Assembly: GCF_008297955.1 (NCBI RefSeq)
Contig: NZ_VTPY01000008.1
Span: 62,001-126,000 of the forward strand
Origin: Billgrantia pellis
GTDB taxonomy: Bacteria > Pseudomonadota > Gammaproteobacteria > Pseudomonadales > Halomonadaceae
Direction: 5' to 3'
Length of the DNA: 64,000 nucleotides
Below the pieces are notes generated by a model. That model saw only the letters and a list, made by a program, of their open reading frames with translations. It ran no database searches and was not told where the DNA came from. Both the position numbers and the translations under genes were made by a program. Positions within the stretch are counted from its first letter, which is position 1, and each line of letters opens with the position of its first letter. Below are positions 44,794 through 52,812 of this stretch, piece by piece.

Positions 44794-45951
44794 ATGGCCA
44801 TTGCGCAGGGTACACCAAGCATGCTGAGGCGTTTCTGCCTTCGCTTTCGCGACCCGCAGTTGGAAGACGCCTACCGGCACGATACCTTTCCCCGCACCCT
44901 GATTCATGGGCGTACGGCGATTCTGGTCGGTATGCTGGTCTACCTGCTGTGCGGCCTGCTGGATATCTGGTTTGTCCCGCCCGAGGCCAACTCGGGTGTC
45001 TGGCAATCGCGTCTCACCGCCATGCTGGTCCCGTCCTTGGTGCTGGCTGTCAGCTTCACCGCGATCTTCCAACGCCTGGCGCAGTGGTGGCTAGCCGCCG
45101 TATGCGTCGCGGCCGGCTTCGGGATGATCGCCATCCAGTCGCAAGTGCCTCTCGAGAACGCGGCTTACTATTACCCTGCCATGGTCATGGTGACCTTCTA
45201 CACCTACAACTTCATCGGGGTTCGCTTTCCCTATGCTCTGGGCATCGATGCGCTGCTCCTCGTGAGCTACAACCTGGTCTTTGGGCTACTGCTGGACTAT
45301 CCCGGTCATATCCTCTTCAGTCATAACGTTTTCATCGTTTCGGCCAACTTGATCGCCGGAACCACGGGCTATCTCGTGGAGCGCCAGGGGCGACAACTCT
45401 ACCTGCGCGAGCAGCAGCTCGAAAAGGAACGACACTACCACCATGAGCGCTCGCTGCACGATCCATTGACGGGATTGCCCAATCGTGTATTGCTTCATGA
45501 CCGCATCCAGCAGGCACTGGCCGCCAGCCAGCGCCAGCGGCAACTCCAGGGCGGTCTTTTCATCGACCTGGACGGGTTCAAGGCGATCAACGATCGCCTT
45601 GGGCATCAGATGGGCGACCTACTGCTCATGCAGGTCGCTCAACGCCTGAAGAACAGCGTGCGCAGAGTGGATACGGTGGCACGAATCGGCGGTGACGAAT
45701 TCTTCGTGCTGGCCCGCGATCTCGCTTCCGAACAGGATATCCACCACCTGGCGGAAAAGCTGCTGGCCAGTCTCAGGTCGCCGCTGGCCGGCGTACCGGA
45801 GACGCTTTCCCTTCGGGCCAGCATCGGTGTGTGCCTGTTCCCCTATTCCGAAATGAGCGTCGACGACATTATCCACCGCGCCGATATGGCGATGTATCGG
45901 GTCAAAACGGCGCAAAAGGATGGCTACTGCCTCGCCGAACTGGAGCCATGA
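44794..45951 (+). CDS. Membrane diguanylate cyclase (GGDEF)
   Basis: The protein has 385 residues from the ATG at 44794, with about six N-terminal helices (residues 35-205) forming a MASE-like sensor, a short coiled coil, then a GGDEF domain. The active site is intact (RIGGDEFFVL) and the inhibitory I-site RRVD lies five residues before it, so product inhibition is expected. It makes cyclic-di-GMP from GTP. No EAL domain is attached. A later start at 44821 is possible; ribosome sites are poor for both. Confidence 0.9.
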   Translation: MAIAQGTPSMLRRFCLRFRDPQLEDAYRHDTFPRTLIHGRTAILVGMLVYLLCGLLDIWFVPPEANSGVWQSRLTAMLVPSLVLAVSFTAIFQRLAQWWLAAVCVAAGFGMIAIQSQVPLENAAYYYPAMVMVTFYTYNFIGVRFPYALGIDALLLVSYNLVFGLLLDYPGHILFSHNVFIVSANLIAGTTGYLVERQGRQLYLREQQLEKERHYHHERSLHDPLTGLPNRVLLHDRIQQALAASQRQRQLQGGLFIDLDGFKAINDRLGHQMGDLLLMQVAQRLKNSVRRVDTVARIGGDEFFVLARDLASEQDIHHLAEKLLASLRSPLAGVPETLSLRASIGVCLFPYSEMSVDDIIHRADMAMYRVKTAQKDGYCLAELEP

Positions 45952-45993
45952 CGTTCAGGCAGGGGTCGCCCGGAATGCATTCGGCACATCGGC

Positions 45994-47073
45994 TCAGCCC
46001 GCCTGTATCGCCACCTTGAGCACGCCGTCGCGCTGATGCGAAAACAGATCGTACGCCTCGACGATATCTTCCAGCCGATAGCGATGGGTGACCAAACCGC
46101 CCAGATCGAGGCGACCGGTCTCGATCACCTGCATCAGCCGACGCATGCGCTCCTTGCCACCGGGACAGAGCGAGGTGACGATGCGGTGGTCGCCCAGGCC
46201 GGCATGGAAAGCGTCGAGCGGAATCGTCAGGTTCTCGGAATAAACGCCCAGGCTCGAGAGCGTACCTCCTGGCTTGATGGCCCGCAGCGCAGCTTCGAAG
46301 GTGGCCTGCAACCCCAGCGCCTCGATGGCAGCGTCGACGCCGCGTCCGCCGGTCAGGCGCCGAATCTCGGAGACGACATCGACCTTGCGGAAGTCGAGGG
46401 TGATATCGGCCCCCATGTTTCGGGCCATTTCGAGTCGCGCCTCGACGCCGTCCACGGCGATGATCAATCCAGCTCCACGCATACGGGCCCCGGCGGTGCC
46501 ACACAGGCCGATCGGCCCCTGGGCGAAGATTGCCACGCTGTCGCCGATGCGAATCCCGGCCGACTCGGCGCCGGCAAATCCGGTCGACATGATATCGGGG
46601 CACATCAGCACCTGCTCGTCGCTCAGGCCATCAGGCACCGGCGCCAGATTGGCCTGGGCGTCCGGCACGCGCAAATATTCCGCCTGGGCACCGTCAATGG
46701 TATTGCCGAAGCGCCAGCCGCCCGTGGGCTTGTAACCATGGGCGTGATGCCCGCCATCCTGGGCGCTGCAGCCGTCCTGGCAGGCATAGGAGGTGAAGCT
46801 GGGACAGATGGCCCCGGCAATCACCCGCTGCCCCTCGTGATACCCCTTGACATTGGCGCCGAGCTTTTCGATCACGCCCACCGGTTCATGACCGATAGTG
46901 AGCCCCTTCTCCACCGGGTATTCGCCCTTGAGGATATGGACGTCGGTGCCGCAGATGGTCGTGGTAGTGACTCGGATCAGGGCGTCGTCCGACCCGATTT
47001 CGGGAATCGGCTTGTCGTCGATCTCGATGCGCCCAGGCTCGACGAAAATGGCCGCTTTCATCATGGCAGGCAT
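45994..47073 (-). CDS. Zinc-dependent NAD(P) alcohol dehydrogenase
   Basis: The 359-residue medium-chain dehydrogenase is of the isopropanol/secondary-alcohol dehydrogenase type. Catalytic zinc ligands appear in TICGTDVH and IGHEPVG, with Asp in MCPDIMSTGF. The usual four-cysteine structural-zinc loop is replaced by CQDGCSAQDGGHHAHG, which is characteristic of this subgroup. The nucleotide fold is AIFAQGPIGLCGTAGA. The start at 47073 (MPAMMKAAIF) is preferred over 47130. Confidence 0.9.
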   Translation of the reverse strand: MPAMMKAAIFVEPGRIEIDDKPIPEIGSDDALIRVTTTTICGTDVHILKGEYPVEKGLTIGHEPVGVIEKLGANVKGYHEGQRVIAGAICPSFTSYACQDGCSAQDGGHHAHGYKPTGGWRFGNTIDGAQAEYLRVPDAQANLAPVPDGLSDEQVLMCPDIMSTGFAGAESAGIRIGDSVAIFAQGPIGLCGTAGARMRGAGLIIAVDGVEARLEMARNMGADITLDFRKVDVVSEIRRLTGGRGVDAAIEALGLQATFEAALRAIKPGGTLSSLGVYSENLTIPLDAFHAGLGDHRIVTSLCPGGKERMRRLMQVIETGRLDLGGLVTHRYRLEDIVEAYDLFSHQRDGVLKVAIQAG

Positions 47074-47194
47074 GATCTCATCCTCGTGTCGTGACGCCTG
47101 CAGTCGGCAGGCTTCATCAGGTTCGACCAACCGTGAAGGAGTTGCCTTGATCTATATCAATTCATTATTACACGCTGTCGATGATCGACGAGGG

Positions 47195-47761
47195 CTACAT
47201 GACAGGGACGCCAGTCACCCAGACGTGGAGGTGGAAGGCGAACAGGTAATAGACAGCCAGGCCGACCGCGAAAGTGATCAAGGTGCCTGACATTCGCGGC
47301 GTCACTTCCGGAGCGGGCGCGCGACGCCGAGCGGTGCGAAAATCGAGCACGGCCCAGAGCAGGAAGGCACCGAAGAAGACGATATCGCCAAGCCGGCCGT
47401 TAGCCAGAAGATGAGCGAAAGCCCAGACTTTCACTGCGAGAACCATGGGATGCCCGAGCTTGGCCTTGATGTGGTTACGCGGCACATAGGCAGCCACCAG
47501 CAGAATGAAGGCAGGAATCATCAGCAGCGCCACGAGATGACGCAGACCGACCGGCGGCGACCATACCCAGACGGGATCGAGGCGCATGCGCCCATATCCC
47601 CAAATGGCCAGCGCCAGGCCGATGACAGCCACCAGCGAGAAGAGCGCCTTCCAGCGTTTCTCCCCCAGGCGCTGGATCTGCGCGGTACGCCAGTCTTCGG
47701 CGACGATGCGGAGGGAATGGGAGCCGAGAAAGATCAGCAATCCCAGAATCATGACGAGCAT
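47195..47761 (-). CDS. NnrU family membrane protein
   Basis: A 188-residue, five-helix inner-membrane protein. The family pattern is IFLGSHSLRIVAEDWRTAQI, then GLRHLVALLMIPAFILLVA and HPMVLAVKVWAFAHLLANG. NnrU was named in nitrite/NO-reducing bacteria, but homologues occur widely and may relate to isoprenoid or haem lipid handling. No denitrification gene is adjacent, so that role is not implied. It reads divergently from the DUF2243 gene. Confidence 0.88.
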   Translation of the reverse strand: MLVMILGLLIFLGSHSLRIVAEDWRTAQIQRLGEKRWKALFSLVAVIGLALAIWGYGRMRLDPVWVWSPPVGLRHLVALLMIPAFILLVAAYVPRNHIKAKLGHPMVLAVKVWAFAHLLANGRLGDIVFFGAFLLWAVLDFRTARRRAPAPEVTPRMSGTLITFAVGLAVYYLFAFHLHVWVTGVPVM

Positions 47762-47930
47762 GGAACATTCCTTATACGGGTGCGGGTGGAAAACGAATGG
47801 GTGCAGCGAGCCGTAGCGCCGACCCGCTCAGCTTAGCCAGCACGTGGCATGACACCAAGTTTCGTCGGAGCTGGCGGAGCTTGAAGCGAGCGGCGGCTGG
47901 CCTAACCTGAAAGCCAAACGACTACGGAGC

Positions 47931-48446
47931 ATGGACGCAATGCCCGCTTCACCCGATTCGCCAAGACCCGATACGTCCGGAAGGGCGCCGAGGGAAGTGC
48001 CAACCGCGCCCGATGCCAGACGCTCGCTCGGCTACGCCGCGCTGATCGGCATCGGCGTGATGGCGGCCATCGACGAAATCGTCTTCCACCAGCTTCTGCA
48101 GTGGCACCATTTCTTCGATCGCGCGACGCCGACGATCGGCATCATCTCGGATGGCTTGTTGCATGCCGCCGAGCTGCTGTCGTTGGTGATCGGCACCTTC
48201 CTCTTGCTGGATTTGGCACGCCAGCGTCGGCTGGCAATGCGCCTGGTCTGGGCCGGCGTGCTGTTCGGCATGGGCGGTTTTCAGCTCTTCGACGGGATCG
48301 TCAGCCACAAGCTGTTGCGCATCCATCAGATTCGCTACGACGTGGACCTGCTGGCCTACGATCTGGCCTGGAACTTGTCGGCCATCGCCCTGCTGCTGCT
48401 GGGCGCCTGGCTCTATCGCCGCACACGGCAGCTTCGGCGACGCTGA
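47931..48446 (+). CDS. DUF2243 family membrane protein
   Basis: A 171-residue, four-helix membrane protein typical of DUF2243 (GIGVMAAIDEIVFHQLLQWH, then FQLFDGIVSHKLLRIHQIRY), rich in membrane histidines that could bind metal or haem. It lies 3 bases ahead of a CtaG-type oxidase assembly gene, a pairing often seen. It is probably linked to terminal oxidase or copper handling. The start may instead be the Met at 47940. Confidence 0.85.
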   Translation: MDAMPASPDSPRPDTSGRAPREVPTAPDARRSLGYAALIGIGVMAAIDEIVFHQLLQWHHFFDRATPTIGIISDGLLHAAELLSLVIGTFLLLDLARQRRLAMRLVWAGVLFGMGGFQLFDGIVSHKLLRIHQIRYDVDLLAYDLAWNLSAIALLLLGAWLYRRTRQLRRR

Positions 48447-48449
48447 GTC

Positions 48450-49253
48450 ATGCCCGAGTCACACGGCCTCGGTGCGGACGCCTCGCCGCTCACCCTGATA
48501 CCGCTGGTATCGGTCGCGGCGCTCATGCTGGTATACCTCATGGCCGCCCGGCATCAGCGGCAAGTCGGCAACGGTTGGAGCGGTTGGCGCTGTGTCTTCT
48601 TCGCCGGAGGCAGCCTGCTGCTCGCCGCGGCCCTCGCCCCGCCGGCCCTGGCCTGGGCTCATCACGACCTGCGAGGCCACATGGCCCAGCACCTCGTTAT
48701 CGGCATGCTGGCACCGCTCGCCTGGGTACTGGCCGCTCCCGTCACGTTGCTGCTGAAGACGCTACCGGCCGCAGCGGCCCGGCGCCTGGTCGCCCTATTG
48801 CAAAGCCGGCCGCTGCGAGGAGCCTCCCACCCGATCGCGGCACTGCTGCTCAACGTGGGCGGCATGTACCTGCTCTATCTCACCCCGCTCTACGCCGCCA
48901 CTCAGCAGTGGCCGGTATTGCACGCCTGGATGCATCTGCATTTTCTGCTCGCCGGGTACCTTTTCTGCTGGACCATTCTCGCCGGTCCCGACAGCGCCCC
49001 ACAGGCGCATAGCCTGCACCTGCGCCTGTGGGTGCTGTTCGTATCGATGGCCGCTCACGCCATCCTGGGGAAAATCATGTACGGTTACCTCTGGCCACGA
49101 AATACCGGCCATGACGTGGAGGAGATCCAGGCCGCCGCCATGTGGATGTACTACGGTGGCGACCTGGCCGAAGCCTTGCTGGCCATCGCGCTGATGACGA
49201 TGTGGTGGCGCATGCCACGTCGGCGGCGGGAAGCGTTGCCGCGCCTCTTTTAG
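48450..49253 (+). CDS. Cytochrome c oxidase assembly protein (caa3-CtaG type)
   Basis: This 267-residue, seven-helix protein is of the Bacillus CtaG/caa3_CtaG family (distinct from Cox11). Key features are LRGHMAQHLVIGMLAPLAWV, HAWMHLHFLLAGYLFCWTI and YYGGDLAEALLAIALM. Histidines in the helices suggest copper delivery to the oxidase. It forms an operon with DUF2243, and its end overlaps the convergent oxidoreductase by 4 bases. Confidence 0.88.
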   Translation: MPESHGLGADASPLTLIPLVSVAALMLVYLMAARHQRQVGNGWSGWRCVFFAGGSLLLAAALAPPALAWAHHDLRGHMAQHLVIGMLAPLAWVLAAPVTLLLKTLPAAAARRLVALLQSRPLRGASHPIAALLLNVGGMYLLYLTPLYAATQQWPVLHAWMHLHFLLAGYLFCWTILAGPDSAPQAHSLHLRLWVLFVSMAAHAILGKIMYGYLWPRNTGHDVEEIQAAAMWMYYGGDLAEALLAIALMTMWWRMPRRRREALPRLF

Positions 49254-50740
49254 TCCGCGCCGTCCGGACGGGCCAGAGGATGGTACGCGGGCCCTTCGAT
49301 CACCTCTCCTTCGGTATCGAAGCGGCTGCCATGGCAAGGGCAGTCCCAGGTCGACTCCGCAGCATTCCAGTGCACCACACACTTCATGTGCGGGCAGATG
49401 GCGGAGAGCACCTTGAGCTCGCCGGCAGCGGTGCGGTGGAGCGCCAGTTTCTCGCCGTCAACGGTCGCGACTCGGGCCTGCCCCGGACCGATACTGTCAA
49501 GATCCTCGAGCTTTTCGGTGCCCAGGTAATCCTTGATCATGTGCTTGGTAACCGTGGCGTTCTCTCTGGCGTACTGCATCGCCGACTTCCCGGGGGTGAT
49601 GCGCCTCGCACCGAAGCGCGCCTGCCAAGGATTGTCGCGGTCGAGTACCTGGTCGGCGATGATGCGACCCGCAAGCGTACCCCAGACCAGGCCGTCGGCG
49701 GCAAAGCCGGTAGCCATATAAACATTGTCGTGTCCGTGCACTCTGCCGATGTAGGGAAGCCCATCCGGCGAACTGTATTGCTGGGCCGACCATTGATGGG
49801 TAAAGGACTCGACATTGAAGTGGGCTTCGAGATATTCGCGCAAGCGCTGATAGTGATCGCCCTTGTGCTCACCGGTCTTGTGCTTCTCGCCGATCACCAT
49901 CAGATAGCGTTGTTCGCCGTGTCGATAACTACGCAACGAATGGAAAGGATCGAGCACCCACAGGATGCCCTCCGGATAATCGCCGCTACGTAGCCGGGCG
50001 CTGACGGCATATTCCCGCGACACCAGCATGCCCGCCTGCAACAGGTTGATCCCCTTAGGCGTGTGCGTGGCAAAGACAATGTGACGCGCCGAGATACGGG
50101 CCGCCTCGGTGCTCACCCAGCCCTCCTTGGCGTTCACTTCGCGTACCGGGCAGTGCTGGTGGATGACCACACCGTCATCGATCAGTTGGGAAGCCAGGCC
50201 CTGCACATAGTGCAGCGGATTGAACTGGGCCTGATCGGCAACCCGTATGCCCCAGCTATCGAAGGGCAGCCCGGGACCGTCGGCTTCCGCAGCATCGAGA
50301 CCGGCGCTGACCATGGCATCGAGCTCTCCATTCAGATCATGCTCGGCATGCTGCCTGTCATCGGTAACCAGCCGGTATGCCGGTTGACGCTTGAACTGAC
50401 AGTCGATGGCGAAGCGCTCGACCAGCCGCTCGACATGATCGACCGCCTCGGCGCGCGCGCGCACCACGTCGGCCGCCACCGCATCCCCCCATTTGCTTCG
50501 CAGCGGCGCCAGCCCCGAGGCGAGCGTGCTGTACAAGTTGCCGGTAGAGCCACCGGTAACCCCGGCGCCGACATGAGAGGCTTCCAGTACCATCACGCGC
50601 TGGCCCGCCTCGGCCAGCGCCTGGGCCGCGGTGAGGCCGGTGATGCCTGCACCGATCACGATCACGTCCGTCTCGGTGTTTTCGTTCAGCGGCGCGTACT
50701 CCGCCACACCACGGCTGCCTAGCGTCCAGATCGCCTCCAT
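49250..50740 (-). CDS. FAD-dependent oxidoreductase with C-terminal Rieske [2Fe-2S] domain
   Basis: A 496-residue DadA/GlpO-type flavoprotein. The Rossmann motif VIGAGITGLTAAQALAEAG is near residue 28, and a C-terminal Rieske domain binds a cluster through CPHMK and CPCHGSRFD. Related proteins oxidise amines or amino acids and pass electrons through the Rieske centre. It stands alone on the minus strand and its substrate is unknown. All Rieske ligands are present. Confidence 0.9.
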   Translation of the reverse strand: MEAIWTLGSRGVAEYAPLNENTETDVIVIGAGITGLTAAQALAEAGQRVMVLEASHVGAGVTGGSTGNLYSTLASGLAPLRSKWGDAVAADVVRARAEAVDHVERLVERFAIDCQFKRQPAYRLVTDDRQHAEHDLNGELDAMVSAGLDAAEADGPGLPFDSWGIRVADQAQFNPLHYVQGLASQLIDDGVVIHQHCPVREVNAKEGWVSTEAARISARHIVFATHTPKGINLLQAGMLVSREYAVSARLRSGDYPEGILWVLDPFHSLRSYRHGEQRYLMVIGEKHKTGEHKGDHYQRLREYLEAHFNVESFTHQWSAQQYSSPDGLPYIGRVHGHDNVYMATGFAADGLVWGTLAGRIIADQVLDRDNPWQARFGARRITPGKSAMQYARENATVTKHMIKDYLGTEKLEDLDSIGPGQARVATVDGEKLALHRTAAGELKVLSAICPHMKCVVHWNAAESTWDCPCHGSRFDTEGEVIEGPAYHPLARPDGAD

Positions 50741-50873
50741 AACGACTCCTTCCGTCGTGAAATTGCCTTGTCCTGCCCCAGTTATAGAAGCTGACGGAGG
50801 GAGGCGCTAATGAAGCACGGCGCACCATCGTCGGCCCCCGGCATCAGTTTGCCGAGCAAAACCCTGTCTCGGT

Positions 50874-50900
50874 TAAAGGTTCGGCCAGCAAGGCCGATAA
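50874..50900 (+). promoter_or_regulatory. Sigma-28 (FliA) promoter of the signalling operon
   Basis: TAAAGGTT (50874-50881) differs at one base from the sigma-28 -35 consensus TAAAGTTT. The spacer is exactly 11 bases, and GCCGATAA (50893-50900) is a perfect -10. It lies 130 bases before the MglA-like gene with no gene between, and transcription would enter the six-gene operon. This places the operon in the late flagellar/chemotaxis regulon. Confidence 0.8.
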
Positions 50901-51029
50901 ATAAAGCAGGCAGTCATGCCGGTCGGGCCTGCTGGCGCGAGCGATACAAGCAGCGTCGACCGCCTTACCGAGCCAGGCATCGCTTCCGGCTAGAGAGTGA
51001 AATCACCGCACTAAGCGCGAGCCGTTCAC

Positions 51030-51683
51030 ATGCCGAACAAGATTGTCTTGAAAATCGTCTACTACGGCCCCGCCATGAGCGGCAAGACGACGAATCTGCT
51101 GCAGCTTCATGCACTGCTTGATCCGCAGCGCATGGGCGAACTCATGGTCATGGAGACACGCGATGACCGAACCCTGTTCTTCGACATGCTGCCGATCGGT
51201 TTTCAGCAGGAGCAGACGCTCGACATACGTCTCAAGCTTTATACAGTGCCAGGCCAGGTGGAGCACGACAGCACGCGAAAGGCAGTGTTGTCTCGCGCGG
51301 ACGGGGTCATCTTCGTGGCCGATTCGCAGTTGAACCAGCAGGAAAACAATGCCGTTTCCTTCGAGAACCTCGCCGACAACCTGCATAAAGTGGGTCTCGA
51401 TATCGAACGTATCCCCCTGGTCGTGCAATTCAATAAGCGCGATCTGAGTCGTATCGTCGAAGAGAAAACCCTTCGCGAGCGATGGTCGTCTTCCGCGTGG
51501 TGGCCGCTGGTTCTCTCCAGCGCGCTGAAAGGACATGGAGTCATCGAGACCTTCGAGCGGCTGTTGGAACGTCTTTATCCCGCCGTTAACGAGGCGCATG
51601 GCCTGTCCCGACATTACGGTATCGATCGTTCCGTTTTTCTCGAGCGCCTCACCCGTTGCCGGGAGGACCACCATGTACGATGA
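51030..51683 (+). CDS. MglA-like small Ras-superfamily GTPase
   Basis: The 217-residue cytoplasmic GTPase has the MglA pattern. The P-loop is YYGPAMSGKTTN (about residues 11-22), switch II TVPGQVEHDSTRKAVL, then GVIFVADSQ and the base-specifying QFNKRDL. In Myxococcus and related bacteria MglA sets cell polarity and motility; here no MglB-type roadblock partner is adjacent. The C-terminal 40 residues extend past the GTPase core. It is first in the operon and overlaps the kinase start by 11 bases. The effector is not visible. Confidence 0.88.
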   Translation: MPNKIVLKIVYYGPAMSGKTTNLLQLHALLDPQRMGELMVMETRDDRTLFFDMLPIGFQQEQTLDIRLKLYTVPGQVEHDSTRKAVLSRADGVIFVADSQLNQQENNAVSFENLADNLHKVGLDIERIPLVVQFNKRDLSRIVEEKTLRERWSSSAWWPLVLSSALKGHGVIETFERLLERLYPAVNEAHGLSRHYGIDRSVFLERLTRCREDHHVR

Positions 51684-52812
51684 CCGTGAGGAACTGAGCC
51701 TCGACGAATTGCTTCCGCCTGCCCAGGTGACCCGCGCCATGATTCTGCTCACGAACCTTTGCGGAGCCGAAATCGTCCTGCTGCGTCATCCTGAAGCCCA
51801 GGCGACGCCGGTGGAGTTCAGCCTCGAGCCGGTGGCATGGCTCAAATCGGACCTCCCGATCCCGCAGCGCCGGGCGGCCGCCGCCCTGCTCGAGCTGCTA
51901 CTTTTCCATGCTGCCAAGTATCGCCTGGCAGCCAACCTGCACCTTACCGCCACCGAAGCAAACTACCAGGAGCTGCAGCAACAGCATGCGGCGCTGCAGG
52001 CTTCGGAAGCACGCTATCGCTTACTCTCCGAATCGCTGCAGGAGCGAGTCGATAGCCAGGTGAGGACGATCCGGGAATCGCAGCAAAAGCTCTACGAGAG
52101 CGCCCGGCTGCGTGCTGTCGGCCAATTGGCGGCCGGGATGGCCCATGAAATCAACACTCCCATCGGCTTCATCAGCAGCAATCTGCGCACGGCACAGGAG
52201 TATCTTGGCGAAATCACCGAGTCCGCCGAGGCGGAGTCCAACCTCGGGGAACTCATCGAAGACTTTCACAGCCTCCTGGAGGAATCCCTCGACGGGGCCA
52301 ATCGCATTTCGGGACTCATCCGGGACATCCGACTGTTCGCCAATATCGATCAGACCGATCACCGTCACTTTGACCTCAACGCCCTGATCGAGACGACACT
52401 GCGCCTGCTGCAGCCCGATCTGGCAACGCCAGATACCGTTACGCTACGACTCGACCGCCTGCCTCGGATTCCCGGCTATCCCGCCAAGATCGGCCAGGCG
52501 ATCCACAACGCGCTCACCAATGCGCTGCGCTCACTGGGTGACGAGGGCAAGGTCGTCGTCACCACACGCCCCGTCGACGACATGATCGAACTGACCGTAC
52601 AGGACAATGGGCATGGCATGAGCCAGGAGGTACGCGAGCGCGCTTTCGAGCCCTTCTACACGACTCGCGAAGTCGGCATGGGGAGTGGACTCGGATTGCC
52701 CGTTATCCTCGATGTCGTAACCGCCCATCATGGTCGTCTCAATCTCACCAGCGAAGTAGGGCAAGGCACCTGTCTGACGCTCTGGCTACCGATTGCAGGG
52801 CAAGCGTCTTGA
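51673..52812 (+). CDS. Soluble histidine kinase 1 of the signalling operon
   Basis: A 379-residue kinase with no transmembrane helix. About 95 N-terminal residues of unknown fold are followed by a coiled coil (about 96-150). The phosphoacceptor box is AAGMAHEINTPIGFI and the ATP domain has ALTNALRSLG, DNGHGMSQ and MGSGLGLPV. The ATG at 51673 follows GGGAGG; upstream frame belongs to the GTPase gene. With no receiver of its own, it probably phosphorylates the receivers of the next gene and of the later HD-GYP and LOV proteins. The N-terminus may read GTPase state. Confidence 0.88.
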   Translation: MYDDREELSLDELLPPAQVTRAMILLTNLCGAEIVLLRHPEAQATPVEFSLEPVAWLKSDLPIPQRRAAAALLELLLFHAAKYRLAANLHLTATEANYQELQQQHAALQASEARYRLLSESLQERVDSQVRTIRESQQKLYESARLRAVGQLAAGMAHEINTPIGFISSNLRTAQEYLGEITESAEAESNLGELIEDFHSLLEESLDGANRISGLIRDIRLFANIDQTDHRHFDLNALIETTLRLLQPDLATPDTVTLRLDRLPRIPGYPAKIGQAIHNALTNALRSLGDEGKVVVTTRPVDDMIELTVQDNGHGMSQEVRERAFEPFYTTREVGMGSGLGLPVILDVVTAHHGRLNLTSEVGQGTCLTLWLPIAGQAS

